Position numbers and translations under genes: made by a program
DNA from: Mesorhizobium escarrei
GTDB lineage: Bacteria; Pseudomonadota; Alphaproteobacteria; Rhizobiales; Rhizobiaceae
DNA: 64,000 nt
NCBI RefSeq assembly: GCF_935825525.1
Contig: NZ_CAKXZT010000145.1
Location: 40,437 to 104,436 of the forward strand
Direction: 5' to 3'
Shown here: piece after piece, positions 52,089 through 61,368 of the stretch
How the letters are laid out: the number at the start of each line of letters is the position of its first letter
Numbering within the stretch: the first letter of the stretch is position 1
Notes under the pieces: model-generated
What the model saw: the letters and a program-made list of their open reading frames with translations, nothing else
Told to the model about the DNA's origin: nothing
Databases searched by the model: none

Positions 52089-52286
52089 TTCGCCGGTTCC
52101 GAACGCGGCGCTGCCCGGGCTGCGGCCATGACCACGCTCATCACGACCGCAAAGCTCAACGACGCCGATCCGCAAGCCTGGCTGGCCGACGTGCTCGCAC
52201 GCATCGCCGGCACGCCGCAGAGCCGCCTACACGAACTGCTGCCGTGGAATTGGTGCGCAACGCCCAGTGCTCTCAAGGCAGCCTGA
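52089..52286 (+). pseudogene. IS66-family transposase (TnpC), C-terminal fragment
   Basis: Reading from 52089 gives FAGSERGAARAAAMTTLITT, then AKLNDADPQAWLADVLARIA and RLHELLPWNW before the stop at 52284-52286. This is the conserved end of IS66 TnpC. Only about 65 residues remain and no inverted repeat was found. The fragment begins directly after the stop codon of the large regulator, so an IS66 insertion may have altered that gene's 3' end. Confidence 0.8.
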
Positions 52287-52590
52287 TCGCGGCCCTCACC
52301 GGACGGTTACCGCATAGCCGCGGATAGCCACATACCGTCACCTGTCGACGTTGTCCTACCTATACTTTTGCGATCGCAAACGCGTGGTGGCCCGTTAGCA
52401 TCAACTAACAGCATCTCACAGCGTATAACTCGTAAATTTCTGCCTTCTGTACTAGCGAAATGGCGCACTGCCTTCTGAGACTTGGCACAAGACCCGTCAT
52501 CAAAAGATACAGAAAACACTTGCGATTTGACTATTCCGACCTGGTCGACGTCCGTTCAAAGATCGTGAGTGCGTCTTCGGAGGCGGACAT
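52287..52590. other. 304-base gap without a supported gene
   Basis: This AT-richer stretch (for example around 52370-52520) separates the IS66 relic from the permease gene. It contains the GGAGG at 52579-52583 that serves the TTG start at 52591. No IS66 terminal repeat, promoter consensus or RNA gene was recognised. Confidence 0.4.
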
Positions 52591-53349
52591 TTGGAGTTGA
52601 CGGCTGCCACGATCCTCGTCGCCTTTGCCGGCGTCTTCCTGATCAGCTTCATGAGAGGAGCGTTCGGGGGCGGCTTCGCCATCGTCGGCATTCCGCTGTT
52701 GTCGACCGTGATGGACCCGGTCGCCGCCGGTGGTTTGCTCGCGCCGCTGTTCATCGCGATGGATTTGATCGCGCTGCGCTACTGGAAGCCTTCGACCTGG
52801 TCGAAGCCGGACCTGGTGCTGCTGTTGCCAGGGCTGGTGACCGGTGTCGGCCTCGGCTATCTGCTGTTCCGCTTCCTCGACCACCGGGCCATCGCGATGA
52901 TGATGGCGACGATCACCCTGATCTTTGTCGGCTTATGGTTTGTCGGAGGCGCGCAGGTGACCATCCGTCCGCGTTCGAAGCCGAAAGCGATCGCTGCCGG
53001 TCTCGCCTCGGGGATCACCACCATGGTGGCGCATTCGGGCGGACCGCCGCTTGCAATGTATTTGCTGCCGCTCGGGCTCAGTAAGGAAGTCTACGCCGGA
53101 ACGACGAGCCTGTTCTTTACTGTCGGCAATGCAATTAAAGCGGTGCCGTGGCTGCTGCTGGTGAAACCGGCCGGCAACGTCTGGATACTGATCGCAGTTT
53201 GCCTGCTCACCATTCCGTTCGGCGTATGGCTTGGCTGGCGACTTCATGGAAGGCTTGACCAACGTCAGCTTTATCGAGCCTGCTATGGGCTGCTAGTAGT
53301 GACCGCGTTCAAATTGTTGTGGGACAGTGTCTCCGGCTATTTCAGGTGA
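52591..53349 (+). CDS. TauE/SafE-family sulfite/anion exporter-like membrane protein
   Basis: 252 residues with about eight membrane helices. The family pattern is seen in FLISFMRGAFGGGFAIVGIP near the N terminus and its repeat ASGITTMVAHSGGPPLAMYL in the second half. The start is TTG at 52591, chosen because GGAGG lies eight bases upstream and no ATG is suitably placed. TauE/SafE proteins move sulfite, sulfoacetate or other organic anions. No sulfonate-metabolism genes are adjacent, so the substrate is open. Confidence 0.85.
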   Translation: MELTAATILVAFAGVFLISFMRGAFGGGFAIVGIPLLSTVMDPVAAGGLLAPLFIAMDLIALRYWKPSTWSKPDLVLLLPGLVTGVGLGYLLFRFLDHRAIAMMMATITLIFVGLWFVGGAQVTIRPRSKPKAIAAGLASGITTMVAHSGGPPLAMYLLPLGLSKEVYAGTTSLFFTVGNAIKAVPWLLLVKPAGNVWILIAVCLLTIPFGVWLGWRLHGRLDQRQLYRACYGLLVVTAFKLLWDSVSGYFR

Positions 53350-54186
53350 ATTCTGGCTGCGAATGCCGGATGAGCCGGCCGCGCGGGCATGATGGCTCCA
53401 ATACCCTAGGACTCAATCTGGCTGAAGCTGTGCACCGCCTCACCCATTGGTCTCGATGTGCCGCGCCTTTGGCGAGACAGGCGTCGATCTCCTCGTCGGT
53501 CCGTGCGCCGATGTCCGTGCCTTTGTCAGACGTAATGTTGTGCAGGCACGCCAACCAACGGAGAAGGGACGGCGAACTTCCGTCGCTCGTTCAGCGCAAA
53601 GGCAGCGTTGCGGGGAGTGTACCGTCGTCAAAGTGCGTTAACGCTTCGGCGACAGTAGGCGCGCCCGGTTTCACTCCGCACTTTCAACGCGTTCGACGAA
53701 AAGCGCGTGTATGGTTGAGCGGCCACTAGCAGAGCATCATCGCTCGCGTTGGTTAAATTGAACTTTCAGCGGTTCGCTTCCAGCGGCATCCGCATCGGAC
53801 TTCGCCGTTGATCGCGAGCGCCTGCGCGATCAACGCGGGGTCGGGCGATTCACGACATGCATGCCCGCGAGCTCGAGCGCCCGTTTGAGTTCGTTGCCGC
53901 TGCCAGCATAGAACTCCGCAGCGGGATCGGCGAAGGCGAGCGGTGCTGCGCAAATCGATGACCTGCGTGAAGACCGAACACCTTCAGCCGATCGTCCGCG
54001 ACGTACCCACTCGAATCGAATGATCAGTTGCAAGGTGTCCAAATGCGGCGGTGGGCACAATTTGCATCCCTTAACTCCTCTTAACTCGCGTCCAAGACAG
54101 GAGCGGAGCACCCTGCGCAGTGTCAGAACGAAGCAGCCGCTCGATCCGGGCGGTAACCCGTAGAGGGTTTGGCACAGGAGGCTCTC
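53350..54186. other. 837-base region of probable degraded coding DNA
   Basis: No intact gene is supported. On the minus strand, ATG at 54068 with AGGAGTTAAGGG upstream opens a frame that ends after 27 codons, and other frames carry short protein-like stretches (ADPAAEFYAGSGNELKRALE near 53900; NITSDKGTDIGARTDEEIDA near 53510). This is what frameshifted genes look like, but I recognise no family. AGGAGG at 54175-54180 belongs to the hydrolase gene that follows. Confidence 0.35.
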
Positions 54187-55479
54187 TTGTCAACATGCTT
54201 GCCAGCACCGACGCGGAGAGAAGTTTTAATCACCACGGCCGTCATAGGAGCCATCAGCATGCTCTCGTCAAAGTCGTACGCGGCTGCAGAGGCCGACCTC
54301 ATCCGCCCCTTTCAATTCAGAGCTTCCGATGAAGATCTCGCCGATCTGAAGCGGCGTGTCGCGGCGACGCGCTGGCCAGATAGGGAGACGGTACCGGACC
54401 AGTCGCAGGGCGTGCAGCTCGACATCGCGCGCCAGATCCAGGCGCACTGGGCCAATCACGATTGGCGCAGGGTCGAGGCCAGGATGATGGCGTATCCGCA
54501 CTTCATCACCGAGATCGATGGGCTCGACATCCACTTCATTCACGTGAAGTCGAAGCACAAAAACGCGCTGCCGATGATCGTGACCCATGGCTGGCCTGGC
54601 TCGGTCATCGAGCAGCTGAAGATCATCGAGCCGCTCACCGACCCGACCGCGCATGGCGGCAGCGAGGCGGACGCATTCGATCTCGTGGTTCCGTCATTGC
54701 CCGGCTACGGATTCTCCGGCAAGCCGACAGCGCCAGGATGGGAGCCGGTTCGCATCGCCAAGGCGTGGGCGACCCTTATGGAGCGCCTCGGCTACACCAA
54801 ATATGTGGCGCAGGGCGGCGACTGGGGGAATGCGGTTACCGAGAATATGGCGCTACAGGAGCCGCCGGGATTGCTTGGCATCCACACCAACATGCCGGCG
54901 ACGCTTCCGCCCGAAATCTCAAAGGCGCTTGGGACCGGCACGCCGCCGGCAGGACTGGGACCGGACGAGAAGCGTGCCTTCGACCAGCTCATCTATTTTA
55001 ACCAGCACGGGCTCGGCTATGCCATCGAGATGAACGAGCGTCCGCAGACGCTCTACGGCATCGTCGACTCGCCCGTCGGCCTCGCCGCCTGGATACTGGA
55101 TCACGACGCCGACAGTCACGCCCTGATCGCCCGCTCCCTTAGCGGGCAGCCCGAGGGCATCACGCCGGACGACTTTCTCGACAATGTCACGTTCTACTGG
55201 CTGACGAACACGGCGATCTCGTCGGCGCGACTCTACTGGGACAATGCGCGCGTTGCGAAGGGCGGTTTCTTCGACGCGCGCGGTATCAAGATCCCCGTCG
55301 CGGTGAGCGCCTTCGCGAACGAGATCTACCAGGCGCCGGAAAGCTGGGCGAAGACAGCCTATCCCAAGCTGCTCCACTACGGCCGCTTCGCGATCGGCTG
55401 CCATTTCGCCGCTTGGGAGCAGCCCGAGATCTTCGTCGAAGAGATGCGTGCGTCGTTCAAGTCGCTCCGCCCTGTCTAG
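54187..55479 (+). CDS. Tat-exported epoxide hydrolase (EHN-type alpha/beta hydrolase)
   Basis: 430 residues from the TTG at 54187 (AGGAGG six bases upstream). A twin-arginine signal, PTRREVLITTAVIGAISM, leads to cleavage near YAAAEAD. The EHN domain follows (IRPFQFRASDEDLADLKRRV), then the hydrolase core with HGWPGS oxyanion loop, Asp nucleophile in AQGGDWGNAV, lid, and the catalytic-His region GCHFAAWEQP. These residues match juvenile-hormone/microsomal-type epoxide hydrolases. Export by Tat is unusual for the family and suggests action on environmental substrates. It starts a plus-strand block running to 60929. Confidence 0.88.
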   Translation: MSTCLPAPTRREVLITTAVIGAISMLSSKSYAAAEADLIRPFQFRASDEDLADLKRRVAATRWPDRETVPDQSQGVQLDIARQIQAHWANHDWRRVEARMMAYPHFITEIDGLDIHFIHVKSKHKNALPMIVTHGWPGSVIEQLKIIEPLTDPTAHGGSEADAFDLVVPSLPGYGFSGKPTAPGWEPVRIAKAWATLMERLGYTKYVAQGGDWGNAVTENMALQEPPGLLGIHTNMPATLPPEISKALGTGTPPAGLGPDEKRAFDQLIYFNQHGLGYAIEMNERPQTLYGIVDSPVGLAAWILDHDADSHALIARSLSGQPEGITPDDFLDNVTFYWLTNTAISSARLYWDNARVAKGGFFDARGIKIPVAVSAFANEIYQAPESWAKTAYPKLLHYGRFAIGCHFAAWEQPEIFVEEMRASFKSLRPV

Positions 55480-55606
55480 CAAGCGATCCGCCGGGGTCAG
55501 TTTCCTCTCGGGCATAGCTTTGGAGGCACCGAGCTTCCGTTAGTCACGCGAGGAGATCGAAATGGGGCCGGTACACCCGCAACGAAATATCCAAGGGAAG
55601 AATCCA

Positions 55607-56035
55607 ATGAACCTGACCATCAGCACGCTTGCCGCACTCGCGGCCGGCACCATGCTCACCAGCGGGGCTTTCGCCCAGAGCACGGTCGTTCCTATCGAGA
55701 ACGAGCCCGCGCCCAAGCTGATCGTGGAGCCGCCGATTCCCGGTCCGTTGGCCAAGGGCGTAGTGTTCATCCCTTACCAACTGGAGAATTTCCGCATCCT
55801 GCCTGTGGGCGGGCCGGCTGCACGCAACGTGTCTCCGCGGGTCGGGCATCTGCACATCACCGTCGACGAGCTGCCGTGGCAATGGGCGGATTACGGTCAG
55901 AGCAACACCATCATCCTGGTGGGCATGCCGCGCGGCGAGCACAAGGTGCTGATCGAGTTGGTGGACGCCGAAGGCAACGTTTTCACCGGGGAAACGGTGA
56001 CGTTCTACTCGCCGGGCAAGGAGGTTCTTCCATGA
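55607..56035 (+). CDS. Exported DUF6130-family protein
   Basis: 142 residues. MNLTISTLAALAAGTMLTSG with cleavage after AFAQ is a Sec signal. The mature part has VVFIPYQLENFRILPVGGPA, VGHLHITVDELPWQWADYGQ and PRGEHKVLIELVDAEGN, the pattern I recall for DUF6130. The conserved His-x-His in GHLHIT may bind metal. The ATG at 55607 has AAGGGAAG upstream. Its stop overlaps the start of a broken small gene (ATGA at 56032). Function unknown. Confidence 0.8.
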   Translation: MNLTISTLAALAAGTMLTSGAFAQSTVVPIENEPAPKLIVEPPIPGPLAKGVVFIPYQLENFRILPVGGPAARNVSPRVGHLHITVDELPWQWADYGQSNTIILVGMPRGEHKVLIELVDAEGNVFTGETVTFYSPGKEVLP

Positions 56036-56221
56036 GCATCCGCAACCTGGCGGCTCCGCTGGCCTGCAGCGTTTGCTCTTTTCCACCGGTAGCTGGGGCG
56101 AAAGTTCCTGCCACGAGCCTACCGAGGATTGGGAGCTCGTCTTCACCGGAGATGTCCTGATACCGAGAGGTTTGCATAGAGCGAAGGAGATTCCAGGTGG
56201 ACACGATCTCTGAAGGAATCA
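56032..56221 (+). pseudogene. Small frameshifted gene after DUF6130
   Basis: ATG at 56032, in an ATGA overlap with the DUF6130 gene, reads MSIRNLAAPLACSVCSFPPV and then low-complexity sequence to 56160. In a neighbouring frame the DNA from about 56079 reads LLFSTGSWGESSCHEPTEDW, then ELVFTGDVLIPRG to a stop at 56219. Joining the two at about 56070 gives a signal-peptide-like start and a more protein-like body, so a frameshift is likely. No family is recognised. Confidence 0.3.
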
Positions 56222-57261
56222 GTCAGAATCGCCGTCGCTTTGTCGGTGCTGCTGCCGTGACAGTTGCGACCGCGCAGTTGGGCCTGATCGGCCCTGCGGC
56301 GGCACGACCGGTCGAAACGGAAAGCGTTCCATTGCCCGCGAACAAGCCGGGGACAAATACGTCATTCGGCGTTACAAAACAGGTCGACGCCGGTGTCTTG
56401 AACGTCGGATATTCTGAAGCCGGCGCCTCCGACGGCCCCGCGGTCCTTCTTCTGCATGGCTGGCCCTACGACGTCCACACGTATGTGGATGTCGCTCCGT
56501 TGCTGGCGTCGGTGGGCTATCGAGTGATCGTGCCCTATCTGCGCGGCTACGGCTCGACGCGCTTGCTTTCGAGCAAGACGGTCCGCAACGGCCAGCAGTC
56601 GGTTATCGCGGTCGACGTCATCGCCTTGATGGATGCTCTCGGGATCGAGAAGGCCATCCTCGGCGGTTGCGATTGGGGAGCGCGCACCGTCTGCATCCTC
56701 GCGGCACTCTGGCCGGAGCGCTGCAAGGCCCTCGTCTCGGTGAGCGGCTATCTCATCGGCAATCAGCAGCTCGGCAAGATGCCGCTGCCGCCGCAGGTTG
56801 AGCTGCAGTGGTGGTATCAGTATTACTTCACGACGGAACGCGGTCGGGCGGGCTACGAGAAATACACGCGCGATTTCGCCAGGCTCATCTGGCACATCGC
56901 CTCCCCGAAGTGGCGCTTCGACGATGCCATTTTCGAACGGAGCGCGGCGGCGTTGGACAATCCCGATCACGTCGACATCGTGATCCACAATTACCGCTGG
57001 CGACTCGGGTTGGCCGAGGGAGAAGCGAAATACGACGATCTGGAAAAGCGGCTTGCTCAGGCGCCTACGATCGACGTGCCCGCCATCACGCTCGAGGGTG
57101 ATGCGAACGGTGCACCGCGTCCGGAGCCTTCGGCCTACGCGAAGAAATTCACCCGCCGATACGAACATCGCACCATCTCCGGCGGCATCGGACACAATCT
57201 TCCGCAGGAAGCACCGCAGGCGTTCGCCCAAGCGGTGATCGACGTCGATCATTTCTCATAA
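56197..57261 (+). CDS. Tat-exported alpha/beta hydrolase (epoxide hydrolase/haloalkane dehalogenase-like)
   Basis: 354 residues from GTG 56197, with AAGGAG upstream. The Tat signal QNRRRFVGAAAVTVATAQLG precedes the hydrolase: HGWPYDVHTYVDV oxyanion loop, Asp nucleophile in GGCDWGARTV (the dehalogenase/epoxide hydrolase type rather than Ser), and His in GGIGHNLPQEAP. The Asp nucleophile points to attack on an epoxide or carbon-halogen bond. The gene lies between DUF6130 and another exported hydrolase and overlaps the broken gene at 56032. Confidence 0.87.
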   Translation: MDTISEGISQNRRRFVGAAAVTVATAQLGLIGPAAARPVETESVPLPANKPGTNTSFGVTKQVDAGVLNVGYSEAGASDGPAVLLLHGWPYDVHTYVDVAPLLASVGYRVIVPYLRGYGSTRLLSSKTVRNGQQSVIAVDVIALMDALGIEKAILGGCDWGARTVCILAALWPERCKALVSVSGYLIGNQQLGKMPLPPQVELQWWYQYYFTTERGRAGYEKYTRDFARLIWHIASPKWRFDDAIFERSAAALDNPDHVDIVIHNYRWRLGLAEGEAKYDDLEKRLAQAPTIDVPAITLEGDANGAPRPEPSAYAKKFTRRYEHRTISGGIGHNLPQEAPQAFAQAVIDVDHFS

Positions 57262-57279
57262 ATGAAAAAGGAGCCTGAC

Positions 57280-58059
57280 ATGAAAACGCTCATCGCTGGA
57301 TTGGCCTTGGCTGCTATGGCGTTCGCAACCTCCGTTGCGTCCGCGCAATCGGTCAAGCCCACCATTGTTCTGGTGCATGGCGCTTTCGCCGATTCATCAA
57401 GTTGGAACGGCGTCGTGCCAATTCTTGAAAAGAATGGCTACCCAGTAGTCGCTGTCGCCAATCCTCTGCGCAGCGTAAAGGGGGATGGCGACTATGTCCG
57501 CTCCCTTCTCAATACGATCAAGACGCCCGTCGTGCTGGTCGGTCACTCCTACGGCGGCATGGTGATCAGCCACGCCGCCGACGGCGAGGCGAACGTCAAG
57601 GCGCTGGTCTATGTCGCCGCCTTCGCGCCGGATGCAGGCGAAAGCGCCGGCGCGCTCGACACCAAGTTTCCGGGAGCCCTGCTCGGACCCCACACGCTGG
57701 CGCAGCCCGTGCCTCTCCTCGCCGGCGGCAACGACCTCTATGTCCGGCAAGACAAGTTCCACGAAGCGTTCGCGCCGGATCTGCCCGAGGATGCGGCGCG
57801 ACTGGCAGCGGCAACGCAGCGGCCGATCACCGACATCGCTTTCGGCGAACCGGCAACCACCTCCGCCTGGAAGACCATCCCGTCGTGGTTCATTTACGGC
57901 GACGGCGACACTGCCATCCCGCCGCAGGCTCTGGCCTTCATGGCCGAGCGGGCGCACGCCAAGGCCGTCGTGGTCGTGAAGGACGCGTCGCACGTCGTAA
58001 TGATCTCGCATCCTGACGCGGTGGCAAAAGTCATCGAAGACGCGGCGACTGCCAACTAA
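57280..58059 (+). CDS. Exported alpha/beta hydrolase (Ser nucleophile)
   Basis: 259 residues from the ATG at 57280 with AAAAAGGAGCCTGAC upstream. A Sec signal (MKTLIAGLALAAMAFATSVA) is cut near ASAQ. The core has LVHGAFADSSSWNGV, Ser nucleophile in VLVGHSYGGMVI, Asp in FIYGDGDTAIP and His in DASHVVMISHP, a complete triad. It resembles RsbQ-like or carboxylesterase-type exported hydrolases. It shares its operon with the two upstream hydrolases and is followed by a strong terminator. Confidence 0.88.
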   Translation: MKTLIAGLALAAMAFATSVASAQSVKPTIVLVHGAFADSSSWNGVVPILEKNGYPVVAVANPLRSVKGDGDYVRSLLNTIKTPVVLVGHSYGGMVISHAADGEANVKALVYVAAFAPDAGESAGALDTKFPGALLGPHTLAQPVPLLAGGNDLYVRQDKFHEAFAPDLPEDAARLAAATQRPITDIAFGEPATTSAWKTIPSWFIYGDGDTAIPPQALAFMAERAHAKAVVVVKDASHVVMISHPDAVAKVIEDAATAN

Positions 58060-58160
58060 ACAGTCGGCGCCGACAGCGCCGGGGCCGGTGCACCGTTCCG
58101 GCCGGTGCGCCAGTCGATATGAAGTGAGCGAGGCGGCCTCCCCTCCGCCTCCTCGCGTGA

Positions 58161-58191
58161 GCGCGGCCGGGTTCCTCCCGCCCGGCCGCGC
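58161..58191 (+). terminator. GC-rich hairpin terminator after the hydrolase operon
   Basis: GCGCGGCCGGG (58161-58171), nine-base loop, CCCGGCCGCGC (58181-58191), then ATTTTG. The 11-bp stem is perfect. The short T tract makes it an L-shaped or rho-independent terminator of moderate strength that separates the hydrolase genes from iorAB. Confidence 0.65.
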
Positions 58192-58259
58192 ATTTTGAGC
58201 TCCCGCGCCGCTAAGCTGCGCAAGCCAGCAAGCGGAGGAACCCAGCGAGGTAAGAGCAA

Positions 58260-58715
58260 ATGAGCGCGACGATCAGCGTAAATGGCGCCCTACACACAGT
58301 CGATGTGGACGGCGACACGCCCCTCTTGTGGGTGCTTAGGGACGTGCTCGGGATGACGGGGACGAAATTCGGCTGCGGTGCGGCGCTCTGCGGCGCCTGC
58401 ACGGTGCACCTCGACGGCGAACCGGTACGATCGTGCATTACCCCGATCGACAGTGTCGGCGTTTCTGAGATCATGACGATCGAGGCGATCGGCGCGACGG
58501 AGGCAGGGGCCAAAATCCAGAAGGCCTGGCTGGACGTCGAGGTCCCCCAATGCGGCTACTGCCAATCGGGCCAGATCATGTCGGCCTCGGCGTTGATTGC
58601 GAGCATTCCGCATCCCACCGACGGCGATATCGATGACGCGATGTCCGGCAACATCTGCCGCTGCGGGACCTATGTCCGCATTCGCGAGGCGATCAAGCAG
58701 GCTGCTGCGGCCTGA
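58260..58715 (+). CDS. iorA: [2Fe-2S] small subunit of IorAB-type molybdenum hydroxylase
   Basis: 151 residues. The N-terminal plant-type cluster has C39, C44, C47 and C59 (FGCGAALCGACTVHLDG). The C-terminal helical cluster has C98, C101, C133 and C135 (QCGYCQSGQIM; NICRCGTY). Both centres are complete. It carries electrons from the molybdopterin subunit encoded 12 bases downstream. Known relatives act on isoquinoline, nicotinate or aldehydes. Confidence 0.92.
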   Translation: MSATISVNGALHTVDVDGDTPLLWVLRDVLGMTGTKFGCGAALCGACTVHLDGEPVRSCITPIDSVGVSEIMTIEAIGATEAGAKIQKAWLDVEVPQCGYCQSGQIMSASALIASIPHPTDGDIDDAMSGNICRCGTYVRIREAIKQAAAA

Positions 58716-58727
58716 GAGGAGGCGACC

Positions 58728-60929
58728 ATGATCATCGATCACCGCACGTCGGAGGCTTCCGGTCGGATCCAGCCAACATCGGCAAACGCGCTTACCCGGC
58801 GCAGCTTTCTGCAAGCAGGCGCGGCAGCAGGCGGAGGCCTCTTGCTCAGCCTTAGCCTGCCCTTCGCGGTAAGGGGAGCAGAAGCGGCGGGCACCACATT
58901 CGCGCCCAACGCCTTCCTGCGCATAACGCCTGAGGGTCAGGTCGTGCTCACGATGCCATACGTGGAAATGGGGCAGGGCACGTATACATCGATCCCGATG
59001 CTGATCGCCGAGGAGCTGGAGTTGGAGCTCAGCCAGGTACAACTGGAGCACGCGCCGCCCAACGAAGAGCTCTATGTCAACCCCTTGCTTGGGGTGCAGG
59101 CGACGGGCAATTCGAACGCCATACGCGGGGCATGGCAACCGCTGCGCCAGGCCGGAGCGACCGCGCGGACGATGCTGGTGGCTGCGGCGGCCAAAGGCTG
59201 GAACGTCGACGCAGCGTCATGCCGCGCTCGTAGTGGTGAAGTGTTCCATGAGCCAACCGGAAGACGGCTCAAATACGCCGAGCTGGCGGCCCATGCGACG
59301 GGCATGCCTATCCCCGTGAACGTGGCACTCAAGGAGCCGAAGGATTTCAGACTCATCGGCACGCCGGCTAAGCGCCTCGACACGCCCGCCAAGGTCAATG
59401 GAACCGCCGTTTACGGGATTGATGCCCGCCCGCCCGGCGTGAAGATCGCAACGCTTGCGCAATCGCCCGTCTTCGGCGGTCGCGTGAAGAGCGTTGACGA
59501 CGCCGCGGCCAAAGCCGTGAATGGCGTTCGCCAGATCGTGCGGCTCAACGACGCTGTGGCCGTGGTGGCCGATCACATGGGCGCCGCCAAGAAAGGGCTC
59601 GAAGCGCTGGTGATCGACTGGGACGATGGTCAATATGAAGGGCTGAGCACCGAAGCGATCCTCGGCGAACTCGAGGAGGCGACGCTCTATCCAGGAGCGG
59701 TCGCGCAAAGTGTCGGCGATGCCGACAGCGCGCTCCCAAGCGCCCACACCCAGTTGGAGGCGACCTACCACGTCCCGTTCCTCGCGCATGCTCCGATGGA
59801 GCCGATGAACTGCACGGTTCACGCTCGCAGCGACGCGGTCGAGATCTGGGTCGGCACCCAGGCGATAACCCGGGTCCAGGCGGCCGCGGCCGCAACCGCC
59901 GGTGTGCTGTTGGAGCAGGTCACCGTGCACAATCATCTGATCGGCGGTGGCTTCGGTCGCCGCCTCGAGGCTGACGGTGCTGCCCGAGCGGTCGAGATCG
60001 CAAAGCACGTCGATGGTCCGGTGAAGGTGGTCTGGACCCGTGAAGAGGACATCCAGCACGACATGTACCGCCCGATGTTCTTCGACCGGCTGTCTGCCGG
60101 CCTCGATGCGAAAGGCATGCCGGCCGCCTGGAAGAATCGCTTCGCCGGATCGTCGATCATTGCGCGGTGGCTGCCGCCCGCCTTCAACAATGGCTTCGAT
60201 CACGACACGACTGAGGGCGCGATCGACCTTGCCTACGACCTGCCGAACTTCCACGTCGAATTTACGCGCGTGGAGCCGCCGGGGATTCCGACCGCGTTCT
60301 GGCGAAGCGTCGGACCCTCCCACAATGTCTTTGTCACCGAAAGCTTCATGGATGAGCTGGCCGCGGCGGCCAAGCAGGATCCCGTGGCGTACCGGCTCGC
60401 ACTTCTCGAGAAGACGCCACGCGCCAAGGCCGTGCTGGCGCTCGCAGCCGAAAAGGCCGGTTGGGGACAGACGCTTCCGGAACGGTCCGGCCGCGGCGTC
60501 TCTATCCAGCACGCCTTTGCGAGCTACATGGCGCAGGTTGCCGAGGTGGAGGTGGCGAAGGGGGGCACGGTCCGCGTGAAACGTGTCGTGTGCGCAGTGG
60601 ACTGCGGCACTGTCGTCAATCCCGATACCGTCAAGGCGCAGATCCAGAGCGGCATTATGTTCGGTATCACCGCGGCCCTTTATGGCCAGATTACTTTGAA
60701 GAACGGGCGCGTCGAGCAGGCTAACTTCGACAGTTACCAGATTCTGCGGATGGATGAGGCGCCTGAGGTCGAGGTCCACATCGTGCAGAATTCGGAGTCG
60801 CCCGGTGGGCTCGGCGAGGCTGGGACCTCGGCCATTGTCCCCGCAGTGACCAACGCGATCTACGCGGCAACCGGCAAGCGTTTGCGTCAGTTGCCTGTCG
60901 ACAGCGCGGCGCTGCGGGAGCCGCAATGA
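58728..60929 (+). CDS. iorB: Molybdopterin-binding large subunit of IorAB-type hydroxylase/aldehyde dehydrogenase
   Basis: 733 residues. A Tat signal (LTRRSFLQAGAAAGGGLLLS) sends the folded molybdoenzyme to the periplasm. The xanthine dehydrogenase-type domains follow: FLRITPEGQVVLTMPYVEMG, PAKVNGTAVYGIDARPPGVK, NHLIGGGFGRRLEADGAA, and SPGGLGEAGTSAIVPAVTNA near the C terminus with the catalytic Glu (GEAG). Periplasmic IorB-type enzymes usually pass electrons to a c-type cytochrome, which is not encoded here, and no XdhC-type maturation protein is adjacent. Substrate unknown. Confidence 0.92.
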   Translation: MIIDHRTSEASGRIQPTSANALTRRSFLQAGAAAGGGLLLSLSLPFAVRGAEAAGTTFAPNAFLRITPEGQVVLTMPYVEMGQGTYTSIPMLIAEELELELSQVQLEHAPPNEELYVNPLLGVQATGNSNAIRGAWQPLRQAGATARTMLVAAAAKGWNVDAASCRARSGEVFHEPTGRRLKYAELAAHATGMPIPVNVALKEPKDFRLIGTPAKRLDTPAKVNGTAVYGIDARPPGVKIATLAQSPVFGGRVKSVDDAAAKAVNGVRQIVRLNDAVAVVADHMGAAKKGLEALVIDWDDGQYEGLSTEAILGELEEATLYPGAVAQSVGDADSALPSAHTQLEATYHVPFLAHAPMEPMNCTVHARSDAVEIWVGTQAITRVQAAAAATAGVLLEQVTVHNHLIGGGFGRRLEADGAARAVEIAKHVDGPVKVVWTREEDIQHDMYRPMFFDRLSAGLDAKGMPAAWKNRFAGSSIIARWLPPAFNNGFDHDTTEGAIDLAYDLPNFHVEFTRVEPPGIPTAFWRSVGPSHNVFVTESFMDELAAAAKQDPVAYRLALLEKTPRAKAVLALAAEKAGWGQTLPERSGRGVSIQHAFASYMAQVAEVEVAKGGTVRVKRVVCAVDCGTVVNPDTVKAQIQSGIMFGITAALYGQITLKNGRVEQANFDSYQILRMDEAPEVEVHIVQNSESPGGLGEAGTSAIVPAVTNAIYAATGKRLRQLPVDSAALREPQ

Positions 60930-61368
60930 TGCCACCACCGCAGCGCTCGTCACCGTCGATGCTTAGCTGGCAACGGACATCAGCCAGAGAACTGGGGAGC
61001 TGCCGTGGCTGCGATCACCCAGGCTCGCGATGTAATGAGACGACGACCAGTTTTGTGCCTGTCGCGGCGTTGGCGCTGCTGTCTGCGCGGCTTCTGAAGA
61101 GGGAACATTGATGGTCTCTCCTACAGCCTACCCACGACGCACCTCGATCTGGCAGAGCTGACCGACAGATCGGCGCGTTTCCGGCTCGGTCGTGCGGGCA
61201 GAATTTTCAAATCCGCTCGCCATTGCTGCCTAAGGAGACGTCCGCTTTTGCTAGCCCAGGGACGGAATCGGTCAGTCCGCTTCCCGGCCCTTTCAGAAGA
61301 GGCTCGACTGGGCCACTCTGCGTCGCTCGCCAGATCAACCCACAGCACGCCCAGCAGCTGCTGTCGCT
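60930..61368. other. 439-base gap without a supported gene
   Basis: No gene, repeat or terminator was identified. Several short frames have protein-like composition but no ribosome binding site. The right boundary is where recognisable DUF4365 sequence begins, so the missing 5' end of that gene was replaced by this DNA. Confidence 0.4.

Noticed and set aside
59217..60953. Long minus-strand open frame opposite iorB
   Set aside because: Mirror of a clear molybdenum hydroxylase gene; no domain sense.
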